The notes below the pieces were generated by a model. It was not told the origin of the DNA, made no database searches, and saw nothing but the letters and a program-made list of their open reading frames with translations. DNA of 59,517 nucleotides from an uncultured Allofournierella sp. (GTDB lineage Bacteria; Bacillota; Clostridia; Oscillospirales; Ruminococcaceae), in contig CALWNI010000007.1 of the NCBI GenBank assembly GCA_944382775.1, positions 1-59,517 on the forward strand, in the 5' to 3' direction. Of the stretch, positions 24,891 to 33,592 are shown one piece after another (position 1 is the first letter of the stretch; each line of letters begins with the position of its first letter). A program made the translations under genes and the position numbers.

Positions 24891-26075
24891 ATGCTTACTC
24901 AAGAACAGCAAAACAATGTAATTGCCCTTTGCCAAAAGCTCATTCAAGCACCCAGCTACAGCGGTCATGAAGATCAGGTAGTGGCTCGTCTGACCGAGTT
25001 CTTTGAGGCAAACGGCTTTGATAGCGTACATGTGGATAAGTACGGCAACGTAATCGGCTGCATTAAGGGCAACCGTCCCGGTCCCCGCCTGCAATTCGAT
25101 GGTCATATCGACACCGTACCCGTTCAGGATGCCTCCAAGTGGGACCATGATCCCTTTGGCGCAGAAATCGTAGACGGTAAGATTTACGGCCGCGGCACTT
25201 CTGATATGAAGGGTGCTGTTGCCGCAATGGCTTGCGCTGCTGCAAACTTTGCAAAGGAAACCGGCAAGGACTTTGCAGGTGAAATCTATGTGGCAGGTGT
25301 TGTACACGAGGAGTGCTTCGAGGGTGTTGCTGCCCGCGAAATTAGTGCTTATGTAAAGCCTGACTATGTTGTAATTGGCGAAGCAAGCCAGCTGAACCTG
25401 AAAATCGGTCAGCGCGGCCGTGCTGAAATTGTAGTGGAAACCTTTGGTAAGCCTTGCCACAGCGCAAACCCCGAAAAGGGCATCAACGCTGTATACAAAA
25501 TGGCAAAGGTTATCGAAGCAATTCGCGGTCTGGTTCCCACCGAGCATCCCGTTTTGGGCAAGGGCATTCTGGAGCTGACCGACATTAAGTCTGCTCCGTA
25601 CCCCGGGGCATCGGTTGTGCCCGAGTACTGCCGTGCTACTTATGACCGCCGTTTGCTGGTTGGCGAAACCAAAGAAAGCGTTTTGGCACCCATCAACGAG
25701 CTGTTGGAAAAGCTGATGGCAGAAGATCCCGAATTGAAGGTAAAGGCCAGCTACGCAGTTGGCAAGGAAATGTGCCACACCGGCAACGAAATCGAGGGCG
25801 AGCGTTTCTTCCCCGGTTGGCTCTATGACGAAAACGATGACTTTGTGCAGGCTGTTTATGGCGAGCTGAAGGCTATGGGTTACAACCCCACCATTACACA
25901 GTACAACTTCTGCACCAATGGCAGCCACTATGCAGGCGAAGCCGGTATCAAGACCTTTGGTATTGGACCCAGCCGCGAAAATCTGGCTCATACCATTAAC
26001 GAGTACATCGAAATTGATCAGCTGGTTAAGGTTACCGATTGCTACACCGGTGTAATGAAAGCTTTGCTGAAATAA
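24891..26075 (+). CDS. ygeY: YgeY, M20-family selenium-metabolism-linked hydrolase
   Basis: This 394-residue M20 metallohydrolase has FDGHIDTVP (first metal His and Asp), YGRGTSDMKG (bridging Asp) and VVHEECFEG (catalytic Glu pair). A dimerisation lid follows in the middle and a C-terminal FCTNGSHYAG supplies the last His. It matches the YgeY family of the Se/Mo cluster, thought to remove an acyl or carbamoyl group from a diaminopropionate-type intermediate just before DpaL. AGGAGGA precedes the ATG, after a 63-base gap without a terminator. It is the last gene before a terminator. Confidence 0.93.
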   Translation: MLTQEQQNNVIALCQKLIQAPSYSGHEDQVVARLTEFFEANGFDSVHVDKYGNVIGCIKGNRPGPRLQFDGHIDTVPVQDASKWDHDPFGAEIVDGKIYGRGTSDMKGAVAAMACAAANFAKETGKDFAGEIYVAGVVHEECFEGVAAREISAYVKPDYVVIGEASQLNLKIGQRGRAEIVVETFGKPCHSANPEKGINAVYKMAKVIEAIRGLVPTEHPVLGKGILELTDIKSAPYPGASVVPEYCRATYDRRLLVGETKESVLAPINELLEKLMAEDPELKVKASYAVGKEMCHTGNEIEGERFFPGWLYDENDDFVQAVYGELKAMGYNPTITQYNFCTNGSHYAGEAGIKTFGIGPSRENLAHTINEYIEIDQLVKVTDCYTGVMKALLK

Positions 26076-26090
26076 TTGATTCAACAGTAA

Positions 26091-26130
26091 CCGCCCTGTC
26101 GCTTTTTTTCAGGCGGCAGGGCGGCTTTTT
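26091..26130 (+). terminator. Intrinsic terminator between ygeY and the amidohydrolase gene
   Basis: CCGCCCTG (26091-26098) pairs with CAGGGCGG (26117-26124) and TTTTT follows. Only 26 bases then remain before the next start, so the downstream gene probably depends on partial read-through. Confidence 0.8.
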
Positions 26131-26156
26131 AGTACAAAGAGAGAAGGCGTATACAA

Positions 26157-27752
26157 ATGTCCAGTATGCTCATTAAAAATGGTCGTATTATTGACGGTAC
26201 CGGTGCTGCCGGTTTTTCTGCGGATTTGCTTGTAAAAGACGGCAAAATTGCCGCCATTGGAACCATTGACCAACCTGCCGACAAGGTAATTGATGCCGCT
26301 GGTTTGGTGGTGGCTCCCGGTTTTATTGATACCCACAGCCACAGCGATTTGGATGTGCTGCTGCGTCCTCAGGTACTGCCCAAAATCATGCAGGGTATTA
26401 CCACCGAACTTTTGGGACAAGACGGCGTGTCCATGGCACCGCTGCCCACCCAATATATTAGCTCTTGGCGTAAAAATCTGGCCGGTTTGGATGGCGACAC
26501 CGAACAGATTGATTGGACCTACGAAACCACCGAGAACTATCTGAAGATGATTGAGGCTGCCAAGCCCGGTTTGAACGAGATGTACCTGGTGCCGCACGGA
26601 AACATCCGCATGGAAGCAATGGGCCTGGATAACCGTTTGCCCACCGAAGAAGAGATTGAAAAGATGAAAGCCATTACCCGCCGTGAAATGGAAGCAGGTG
26701 CAATGGGTCTTTCTACCGGTTTGATTTACATTCCTTGTGCATACTCTGAAAGCCGCGAAATCATCGAGATGTGCAAGGTGGTTGCCGAGTATGACGGTGT
26801 GTTTGTTATCCACCAGCGCAGCGAAGCCGATACCATTCTGGATAGCATGAAAGAGGTTATCGAGATTGGTCGTAAATCGGGCGTAAAGGTTCACTGGAGC
26901 CATTTTAAGGTTTGCGGCAAACAGAACTGGGATAAGATTGATGCGGTACTGGAACTGTTGGACGAAGCCAAAAAAGAAGGCATTACCGTAAGCTTTGACC
27001 AGTATCCCTATGTGGCAGGCAGCACCATGATGGGTGCCATTTTGCCCCCTTGGGTGCATGACGGCGGAACCAACAAGGCGGTAGAGCGTTTGGCAGATCC
27101 CGAGCTGCGCAAGAAAATGGTTCACGACATGGAAAACGGTATCCCCGGTTGGGATAACTTTGTTGACTTTGCCGGCTTTGAAAACATTTATGTAACCAGC
27201 GTAAAAACCGAAAAGAATGCCGATGCAGTGGGCTTATCCATTGTAGAGCTGGCAGAAAAGCGTGGCGTAGACCCGTATACCGCAGCGTTTGACCTGTTAA
27301 TGGAAGAGGAAAACGCAGTGGGCATGGTTGACTTTTACGGCACTGAAGAGCATGTAAAGCGGTTTATGATGCGCCCTGAAATGAACGCTTGCACCGACGG
27401 CTTGCTCTGCCCGGGTAAACCACATCCTCGCCTGTACGGCAGCTTTGTTCGCATTTTGGGCAAATATGTTCGGGAAGAAAAACTGATGAGCCTGGAAGAA
27501 GGTGTGCACAAGATGACAGGCAAGCCTGCATCTGTGCTGAGCCTGAAAGATCGCGGAACCTTGACCGTGGGCAACTGGGCCGATATTACCATTTTTGACC
27601 CCGAAACCGTAATCGATAAGGGTACCTTTACCGACCCCATTCAATTCCCCGAAGGAATTGCCTATGTCATTGTAAACGGCGAAGTGGCTGTGGATCACGG
27701 CAAACATACCGGCGCACTGAACGGCCAGGTTGTTCGTCATAAAAAATCCTAA
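26157..27752 (+). CDS. D-aminoacylase-like amidohydrolase
   Basis: This 531-residue enzyme of the N-acyl-D-amino-acid deacylase group has HSH (H60, H62) in GFIDTHSHSDLD, HQRSEAD and VHWSHFK for later metal ligands, and a C-terminal GKPASVLSLKDRG motif. Where classical D-aminoacylases carry GNCG with a metal-bridging Cys, this protein has GQDG, so metal chemistry or substrate differs. It is likely cytosolic, with no signal peptide. The ATG has GAGAAGG 9 bases upstream. It follows the ygeY terminator on the same strand and faces yqeB. It may hydrolyse an N-carbamoyl or N-formyl intermediate, which is inference. Confidence 0.85.
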   Translation: MSSMLIKNGRIIDGTGAAGFSADLLVKDGKIAAIGTIDQPADKVIDAAGLVVAPGFIDTHSHSDLDVLLRPQVLPKIMQGITTELLGQDGVSMAPLPTQYISSWRKNLAGLDGDTEQIDWTYETTENYLKMIEAAKPGLNEMYLVPHGNIRMEAMGLDNRLPTEEEIEKMKAITRREMEAGAMGLSTGLIYIPCAYSESREIIEMCKVVAEYDGVFVIHQRSEADTILDSMKEVIEIGRKSGVKVHWSHFKVCGKQNWDKIDAVLELLDEAKKEGITVSFDQYPYVAGSTMMGAILPPWVHDGGTNKAVERLADPELRKKMVHDMENGIPGWDNFVDFAGFENIYVTSVKTEKNADAVGLSIVELAEKRGVDPYTAAFDLLMEEENAVGMVDFYGTEEHVKRFMMRPEMNACTDGLLCPGKPHPRLYGSFVRILGKYVREEKLMSLEEGVHKMTGKPASVLSLKDRGTLTVGNWADITIFDPETVIDKGTFTDPIQFPEGIAYVIVNGEVAVDHGKHTGALNGQVVRHKKS

Positions 27753-27758
27753 ACAAAA

Positions 27759-27793
27759 AAACACCTTTTGCAACTGCAAAAGGTGTTTTTTTA
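27759..27793. terminator. Bidirectional terminator between the amidohydrolase and yqeB
   Basis: ACACCTTTTGC (27761-27771) pairs with GCAAAAGGTGT (27776-27786), with A and T runs on the two sides. It ends both convergent transcripts. Confidence 0.93.
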
Positions 27794-27795
27794 TG

Positions 27796-28590
27796 TTATT
27801 GCATGCGAGAACCGTAACGACGAAGAATGGCCTCCAACGCTGCACCGCCAATGGCACGGGCTTTGTCCGAAATGGTGGTATAGTCGGCTTTCGTTCCGCG
27901 GGGGTCAACGTCGCCGCACTTGAAACCGGTCGTAACCGCAATGCCGTCTGCCAGCATGCCCCGAATCATACCGTCAATTTCCACGCAGAGGGGGGTGTCG
28001 TCCACCATGGCCACCGTTTGACCAGCCTGCACCAAATCCCCAATGGAGCACAGCGCACGGAATGTACCCGAAACTGTGCTGCGAATGATGCGTTCCGCTG
28101 CATAGCCCATAATATTGCCGGGAATACCCGAGTTTGGGGCGGCGGGGCCTTGTTCAATTACCTTACCTAAATAATGGCCTCGTTGGGTTTCAATGACATA
28201 GTGGCAGTCCTCTCCGGCACAAAAACCAGGGCCAACACCAATGACAAGCGGAGCATCGGTAATTTTAGTACCCAAGTTGTGTTTGGCTAGAATGGAGTCA
28301 ATAACAACCGCAGGCTTTAATGTGGCAATACAGGAAGCACTAGGGTCGCATAGAACGGCAACATGCCCGTTTGCAAGGGCCTGCTGCACTTGTTCGATGT
28401 TGTTGCAGGCGGTTGCAGAAATGCCTTCTACCGTGTAGGAGCCTTGCTCCAACGCAGTGGAAAAGGCCACGGTGCGCCGAATGCAGGTGGGCTTTTGGGT
28501 TTCGGTCATAACAACATCAAAACCGCATTGCTTTAGTCGCCAGCCAATGCCGGTGGCAATATCACCGGCGCCACGAATGATAACCAACAT
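27796..28590 (-). CDS. yqeB: YqeB, selenium-dependent molybdenum cofactor maturation protein
   Basis: This 264-residue protein begins with a Rossmann-like IIRGAGDIATGIGWRLKQCG and continues with GVGPGFCAGEDCHYVIET. It belongs to the YqeB (EF2563) family, found beside Se-dependent molybdenum hydroxylases and required to equip them with labile selenium. The exact chemistry is not settled. The start lies 4 bases after the yqeC stop, with GAGG near that stop, indicating translational coupling. Transcription converges on the purine island. Confidence 0.92.
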   Translation of the reverse strand: MLVIIRGAGDIATGIGWRLKQCGFDVVMTETQKPTCIRRTVAFSTALEQGSYTVEGISATACNNIEQVQQALANGHVAVLCDPSASCIATLKPAVVIDSILAKHNLGTKITDAPLVIGVGPGFCAGEDCHYVIETQRGHYLGKVIEQGPAAPNSGIPGNIMGYAAERIIRSTVSGTFRALCSIGDLVQAGQTVAMVDDTPLCVEIDGMIRGMLADGIAVTTGFKCGDVDPRGTKADYTTISDKARAIGGAALEAILRRYGSRMQ

Positions 28591-28594
28591 AGCT

Positions 28595-29311
28595 TTATAC
28601 CTCGTTCCATTCTTGATCGTTCAGGGCGGCAGATACCACATGAAAAACGCCCTGTTGTTGGATTTGTTGTGCAATTTCCGTTGTGATTTGCGGGTGGCAG
28701 CAGTCACGCTGATTCAGTAAAATGCCAAAAGGTCGGTTGCCGATATTTTTTGCTAATCCCCAAGAAGCACTGGCAATGGCGGCAAGATGTTGGGGAAGAA
28801 TTGTATCGTTTGGCAGTGTGTGCAGATGTTTGCAGGCCAATTCTGCCCGAAAACAGCCGTCAGAAAAGCGTTGTTCCAATGCGCTTAGACCCAGTATACC
28901 AACAATTTGGGTAGTGTTTTGGGGCAGGGCAGGCTCATGGGCAGCAGGTACTTTACAAGGCAAACGTTTTGAGCCGTCGGCCTCTACCAGAACATAGTCC
29001 GCCAGTTGCGCCAGTAAGTCAATCTGCTCACTGGTGATGCCGGTAAGTTTGCCTTGTGTGTTAAGACTGTTGGCAACCACTGCGATGCGGTGCGTTTGCA
29101 GAAATTCGGGCAGCAAGTCAGAGTCTGGTGTAAAAAAGCGGCCATACTGTGCTTCGTTGGGTGGGAAAATATGCGTTGTTGTGGTTATAATTATACGCTT
29201 GCCTTGTTGCAAAAGTTCTTGTGCAAGGGTAAGTATAGTAGTAGTTTTACCGCCAGCACCAACAAAAGCGATAATTCCGGGTGTAAGCTTTAGCGTTTTA
29301 AAAAGTTGCAT
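28595..29311 (-). CDS. yqeC: YqeC, selenium cofactor biosynthesis protein
   Basis: This 238-residue P-loop protein has Walker A FVGAGGKTTT near residues 16-25, an ITTTTHIFPP region and LVEADGSKRLPCK. These identify the YqeC family linked to Se/Mo cofactor assembly. It is presumably cytosolic and nucleotide-binding. Its ATG follows GGGGTGATTT, a modest ribosome site. A TATACT-type -10 lies upstream on the - strand near 29354. It is the first gene of a two-gene yqeC-yqeB operon. Confidence 0.9.
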   Translation of the reverse strand: MQLFKTLKLTPGIIAFVGAGGKTTTILTLAQELLQQGKRIIITTTTHIFPPNEAQYGRFFTPDSDLLPEFLQTHRIAVVANSLNTQGKLTGITSEQIDLLAQLADYVLVEADGSKRLPCKVPAAHEPALPQNTTQIVGILGLSALEQRFSDGCFRAELACKHLHTLPNDTILPQHLAAIASASWGLAKNIGNRPFGILLNQRDCCHPQITTEIAQQIQQQGVFHVVSAALNDQEWNEV

Positions 29312-29614
29312 AAATCACCCCGTAAAACATTTCGTTTTATTTTTTTAAGTATAGCGCAAACAGAGAAAAAAAGCTATATTAATAAAAGGTTTAATCTGGT
29401 TTTAATCAATGGTTTTGAAATATAAAAAGAATATTTTACCCTTTAGAAAACCGGCGTGTTCAAATTTCAATAAGACCTCATTTTTATATGCCATGTTTTT
29501 TCAAAAAATAGAATATAATAAGCAGTTTGAACTTATAGCTTTGGGTATTTATATTTTAAAATTACAATTCCTATAGTAAAATTAAAGCATTACAATATAT
29601 AAGGGGGAGTTTGC
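29312..29614. other. AT-rich divergent intergenic region
   Basis: The region separates yqeC (leftward) from the amino-acid exporter genes (rightward). It has several A/T tracts and a TATAAT at 29514-29519 without a convincing -35. GTTCAAA near 29458 and TTTGAAC near 29526 form a widely spaced inverted pair. No gene or RNA was recognised. Confidence 0.5.
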
Positions 29615-30385
29615 GTGGAGAAAGATGAAAAACTTGTGTTTGAAACGGTGGCATTGGCAGGCGAAGTTTTGCTGACAAGCGGAGCCGAGATTTTTCGTGT
29701 AGTGGATACGATGAATCGCATTGCGGCGGCGTATCAGTGCCAAAATTTGGATACATTTATTTTAAGCAACGGTATTTTGATTTCCACAAGCGGAAAAGAA
29801 CATGGTTCTCAGGCAAAAATTCGGCATATTCCTCTTGGGGGAAGTCGGTTGGATCGCATTGATGCGGTGAATCAGCTTTCTCGAGAAATTGGTTTGGGCA
29901 TGCATTCGCCCCAGCAGGCCTATGAGCGGCTAAAACAAATTCAAAAAATGCCGTCACGCCCGGCATGGCAACAGGTGATTGCTTCGGGCGTGGGCAGCGG
30001 TGCGTTTTGTTATGTATTTGGCGGTGGTATGTGGGATGCGGTAGCTGCCTTTGTGGCTGGCTTGGTGCTGTATCTGTACTTTTTGTATCTGGTAAAGGGC
30101 AGACTTTCTAAAATTGCAATGAACATTAGCGGCGGCGCATTGGTAACGGTAGTGGCGTTGTTAATGCTGAATTTAGGAATCGGAAGTAACTTGGAAATGG
30201 TCAGTGCGGGTGCGGTGGTTCCGCTTTTGCCCGGTGTGGCATTTACTAACGGCATTCGCGATATTGCAGACGAGGACTATATTTCGGGAAGTGTGCGGTT
30301 ACTGGATGCCATGCTGGTGGTGGCCTGTTTGGCACTGGGCGTTTGTTTGACAAGCTTTACCTATAATTATTGGATAGGAGGATGA
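29615..30385 (+). CDS. Threonine/serine exporter, N-terminal component (ThrE/YjjP-like)
   Basis: This 256-residue protein has a soluble first third, with LLTSGAEIFRVVDTMNRIA matching the ThrE N-terminal motif, followed by five membrane segments. In many bacteria the ThrE exporter is split in two, as here with the next gene. It exports small amino acids, or possibly organic acids such as succinate for the YjjPB pair. GTG 29615 is the start, with AAGGGGGAG 6 bases upstream. Its stop codon lies 2 bases before the next ATG. Confidence 0.85.
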   Translation: MEKDEKLVFETVALAGEVLLTSGAEIFRVVDTMNRIAAAYQCQNLDTFILSNGILISTSGKEHGSQAKIRHIPLGGSRLDRIDAVNQLSREIGLGMHSPQQAYERLKQIQKMPSRPAWQQVIASGVGSGAFCYVFGGGMWDAVAAFVAGLVLYLYFLYLVKGRLSKIAMNISGGALVTVVALLMLNLGIGSNLEMVSAGAVVPLLPGVAFTNGIRDIADEDYISGSVRLLDAMLVVACLALGVCLTSFTYNYWIGG

Positions 30386-30387
30386 CC

Positions 30388-30870
30388 ATGCTGCGCTTAA
30401 TTTGCGAGGTATTGGCGGCTGGTATCGGCACGGTAGCCTTTGCCTTAATCTTTCATGTGCCAAGTGCGTATTACTGGCGTTGCGGTGTGACGGGAAGCGC
30501 CGGTTGGCTGGTGTATTCTCTGTGTTTGCCAATGTTTCATGCACTGCCTGCCATGTTTGCGGCTACCTTTGCGGTGGTTTGCATTTCCCGTTTTTCGGCT
30601 GTGCAGATGCGCTGCCCGGCAACCATTTTTTTAATTGCGGGCATTTTTCCGCTGGTGCCAGGGCTTGGAATTTATCGAACAGCCTATGCACTGGTTACCA
30701 ACGACACCTCATCGGCGGGCGATATTGGACTGACCACATTAAAAACTGCCATATTTATGGTGCTTGCAATTTTGCTGGGGTTGGAACTGCCGAGCGGATT
30801 GTTCCGAAAATTGGCAAATGCAGATACAGATTCTGCCAAAATAACTACAAATAAAACAAAGAACCGTTAA
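30388..30870 (+). CDS. Threonine/serine exporter, C-terminal component (YjjB-like)
   Basis: This 160-residue protein with about four or five membrane segments carries the conserved IFPLVPGLGIYRTAY motif of the small ThrE half. It pairs with the preceding gene in one membrane complex. ATG 30388 is preferred to ATG 30382 because AGGAGG (30376-30381) ends 6 bases upstream of the former and abuts the latter. A weak AT hairpin at 30888-30908 may be its terminator. Confidence 0.85.
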   Translation: MLRLICEVLAAGIGTVAFALIFHVPSAYYWRCGVTGSAGWLVYSLCLPMFHALPAMFAATFAVVCISRFSAVQMRCPATIFLIAGIFPLVPGLGIYRTAYALVTNDTSSAGDIGLTTLKTAIFMVLAILLGLELPSGLFRKLANADTDSAKITTNKTKNR

Positions 30871-31061
30871 AATAAACAGTTTGTATTAAAAATACCCTCT
30901 GTATTTTTGACATGTAACCTGATGCTTTTTTATTGCAATCCCTTTGGGGGCATGGTATCATTTTTAAGTTGTATTTGAACAACGCCGTCCGCAATTTTAA
31001 AACGACAGAATAAGATTGTGGAATGAAAGCCATTCTAATGATTACAAGAGGGGGTCTTTTT

Positions 31062-32543
31062 ATGCAGATCGGATTTGACAACAACCTTTATATCCAAAAG
31101 CAAACAGAAAATATTCTTGCCCGCATTGACAAGTTCAAGGGTAAGTTGTATCTGGAATTTGGCGGAAAATTGTTTGATGACTATCATGCTGCCCGCGTAT
31201 TGCCCGGTTTTGACGTAAACGGCAAGATTCGCTTGTTGCACGAACTGCGTGATAAGGCCGAGATTATCTTCTGCATCAGTGCAGGCGATATTGAAAAAAC
31301 CAAAATGCGTGCCGATTTGGGCATTAGCTACGATATGGAAGTTCTGCGCCTGATTGATGACATTACCGCAATGGATATTTCGGTAAACAGCGTGGTAATT
31401 ACCCAGTATACCGGTCAGCGTGCAGCCGATGCGTTTGCCAAAAAGCTGACCAGCCGTGGTGTGAAAAACTACATTCACCGCCCCATCGAAGGTTATCCCT
31501 TGGCTGTGGACTACATTTGCAGCGACGAAGGCTACGGCTCTAACCCCTATGTAGAAACCACAAAGCCCCTGGTTGTGGTTACCGCCCCCGGCCCCGGTAG
31601 CGGAAAGTTGGCAACCTGCTTAAGCCAGGTATACCATGAGTATAAGCGCGGCGTTATGGCAGGTTATGCAAAGTTTGAGACCTTCCCCATTTGGAACATT
31701 CCGCTGAAGCATCCCGTCAACTTGGCATACGAAGCAGCGACCGCTGACCTGAACGACGTAAACATGATTGACCCCTTCCATCTGGAAGCATACGGCGAAA
31801 CCACCATCAACTACAACCGTGACGTGGAGGCATTCCCCATTGTACAGAATATTCTGGCACGCATCACCGGGGATAAGGAGTTCTATCGCAGCCCCACCGA
31901 CATGGGTGTAAACATGGCTGGTTATGCAATTTTTGATGATGCAGTTGTGCGCAAAGCAGCCACCGAGGAGATTTTCCGCCGTTATTACAAAGCTGCTTGT
32001 GAAGTAAAGCAGGGCAAAGCCACCGAAGCAAGCCTGCATAAGATTGAAAACATTATGCAGCAGTTGGATGTAAACGCCGAAAGCCGTGCCGTGGTTGCAC
32101 CTGCTTTGGCAAAGATGCGCAGTGCAAATTGCCCTGCCGCTGCCATTGAGCTGCCCGATGGCCGCATTGTTACCGGAAAAGCCAGCGACCTGATGAGCGC
32201 ATGCAGCGCCACTGTATTGAACAGCTTGAAGGCACTTTCCGGCATTCAAGATGAGGTTATGCTGATTCGCCCCGAGGTACTGGAGCCCATTCTGCGCTTA
32301 AAGATTGATTATCTGGGCAGCCGTTCCAGCGTGCTGAAGGTAGACGACGTGCTGGCAGGTTTGGCCGTAAGTGCTGCCACCGAACCGGTAGCGGCCAAGG
32401 CTATGGCTGCATTGCCCCTGCTGCGTGATTGCGATTTGCATTCCACCCAGATGCTGCATTCCGGCGACGAAGGTACTTTGCGTAAGCTGGGCTTGCGTAT
32501 TACCATGGAACCTGTATATCCCGGTAAAGATTTGTTCTTCTAA
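31062..32543 (+). CDS. DUF1846-family protein
   Basis: This 493-residue cytosolic protein matches the DUF1846 family over its whole length. Recognisable stretches are IGFDNNLYIQKQTENI at the N terminus, a P-loop-like VTAPGPGSGKLATCLSQVYHEY around residue 175, and GVNMAGYAI. The family is common in Firmicutes and its biochemical role is not established. The GSGK segment suggests nucleotide binding, which is inference. GAGGGGG precedes the ATG. It is monocistronic with its own terminator. Confidence 0.9.
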   Translation: MQIGFDNNLYIQKQTENILARIDKFKGKLYLEFGGKLFDDYHAARVLPGFDVNGKIRLLHELRDKAEIIFCISAGDIEKTKMRADLGISYDMEVLRLIDDITAMDISVNSVVITQYTGQRAADAFAKKLTSRGVKNYIHRPIEGYPLAVDYICSDEGYGSNPYVETTKPLVVVTAPGPGSGKLATCLSQVYHEYKRGVMAGYAKFETFPIWNIPLKHPVNLAYEAATADLNDVNMIDPFHLEAYGETTINYNRDVEAFPIVQNILARITGDKEFYRSPTDMGVNMAGYAIFDDAVVRKAATEEIFRRYYKAACEVKQGKATEASLHKIENIMQQLDVNAESRAVVAPALAKMRSANCPAAAIELPDGRIVTGKASDLMSACSATVLNSLKALSGIQDEVMLIRPEVLEPILRLKIDYLGSRSSVLKVDDVLAGLAVSAATEPVAAKAMAALPLLRDCDLHSTQMLHSGDEGTLRKLGLRITMEPVYPGKDLFF

Positions 32544-32562
32544 ATTTTATATGGATTTAATC

Positions 32563-32599
32563 AAAGACCGTTTGCAAACATTGCAAACGGTCTTTTTGC
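32563..32599 (+). terminator. Intrinsic terminator after the DUF1846 gene
   Basis: AAAGACCGTTTGCAA (32563-32577) and TTGCAAACGGTCTTT (32581-32595) form a 15-bp perfect stem, followed by T residues. Confidence 0.92.
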
Positions 32600-32680
32600 G
32601 TATCTGTGTAAAATTTCTTTAGCAAAGCAACCGCCAAACTTTACCCAATTCTGACCCGTTATTGCTAGAGGTCTTAACGC

Positions 32681-32714
32681 ATAGCGTGCTATAGTGGGGG
32701 TACACCCGCTATAA
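32681..32714. promoter_or_regulatory. Overlapping palindromes upstream of the ECF transporter operon
   Basis: ATAGC-GT-GCTAT (32681-32692) overlaps a second inverted repeat, TATAG-T-GGG with CCC-G-CTATA (32691-32714). They lie 33-66 bases before the S-component start, so they may be a repressor site or a leader hairpin. No known riboswitch was recognised. Confidence 0.4.
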
Positions 32715-32746
32715 CAAGGGGATTTATGTGTTTGGAGGAATACACA

Positions 32747-33589
32747 ATGTATATAAAAAAGAAACAGCAGATGGCGCAGTCGCAAAAATTGATGGTGTTT
32801 GTTCTTACCATGGCGTTGTATGGTTTGGCAACCCTGTTCAGCGAATTGATTCCAAAGTTTCAGCTGGGATTAATTGAGTTTTCGGTGGAATACTTTTTGT
32901 TTATTCCGCTTACCTTGGCCATGTTGTTTGACCCATTGAGTGCCGCTTTGGGCGCATCCACCGGCGAATTGATTTTTAGTGAAATCATGCTGGGTCAGTT
33001 TGGCGGCTTGGGCGAGATTGAAAAGTTTGTAACCGTTGCTTTGGGCGTATATGTTGCAGGCCGCATGGTGCGCGATCCCCAAAACCGCGTACGTGTAGGC
33101 GTTGCCGCTTTTACCGGAACTGCTTTGCAGCTGGCTATGGGCGCAATTGTGGACATTAGCAAGGTGCAATTTGCGGTAGAAGATTTTGAATCGGTAAAAG
33201 GTTTGCCTGAAAGTGTATTTGCAACCGAAGGCTTTGCCTTTGCCAATGACCTGCTGTTCTCCGGCATTTTGTTCTGTTTACTGCCTACCTTGTATCTGGT
33301 ACCCAAGCTGTATGGCAAAATTGAGCCGCTGCTGGGCATGGCACCCCGTACCGAGCGAAACAGCCTGGAAGGCATTCGCCCCAAAACCATTGTGGCTTGC
33401 TGCGTTGTATTTTTAGGTGCAGTTTGCATGGAGTTTTTGGCTTCCAGCGGTTTGTCTTTGATTGACTGGGAGGCTTCTTGGGCAGAGAGCAGCACTGCCA
33501 TTGCTGTTGGTATGGTAGTTGCCGCTGTGGTTGCAGTATTGGCAGTTCTGGTAAACCAAAAAACAAAAAAGGAAGGTTCGGTTGCGTAA
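32747..33589 (+). CDS. ECF transporter substrate-binding (S) component, specificity unknown
   Basis: This 280-residue membrane protein has about six hydrophobic segments, a GFAFANDLLFSG segment in its C-terminal half and a Lys-rich end. It is followed directly by ECF ATPase and T-component genes, which identifies it as the S component even though the sequence does not reveal the vitamin or metal bound. ATG 32747 is used because TTGGAGGA lies 8 bases upstream. An ATG at 32726 precedes that site. No riboswitch that would name the ligand was seen. Confidence 0.75.
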   Translation: MYIKKKQQMAQSQKLMVFVLTMALYGLATLFSELIPKFQLGLIEFSVEYFLFIPLTLAMLFDPLSAALGASTGELIFSEIMLGQFGGLGEIEKFVTVALGVYVAGRMVRDPQNRVRVGVAAFTGTALQLAMGAIVDISKVQFAVEDFESVKGLPESVFATEGFAFANDLLFSGILFCLLPTLYLVPKLYGKIEPLLGMAPRTERNSLEGIRPKTIVACCVVFLGAVCMEFLASSGLSLIDWEASWAESSTAIAVGMVVAAVVAVLAVLVNQKTKKEGSVA

Positions 33590-33592
33590 ATT

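Noticed and set aside
23829-26084. Very long open frame (751 codons) on the - strand across dpaL and ygeY
   Set aside because: It runs antisense to two well-supported enzymes with full motifs, spans their intergenic gap and ribosome sites, and its translation is low-complexity (Cys, Phe and His rich) without recognisable domains. It is an artefact of codon bias.
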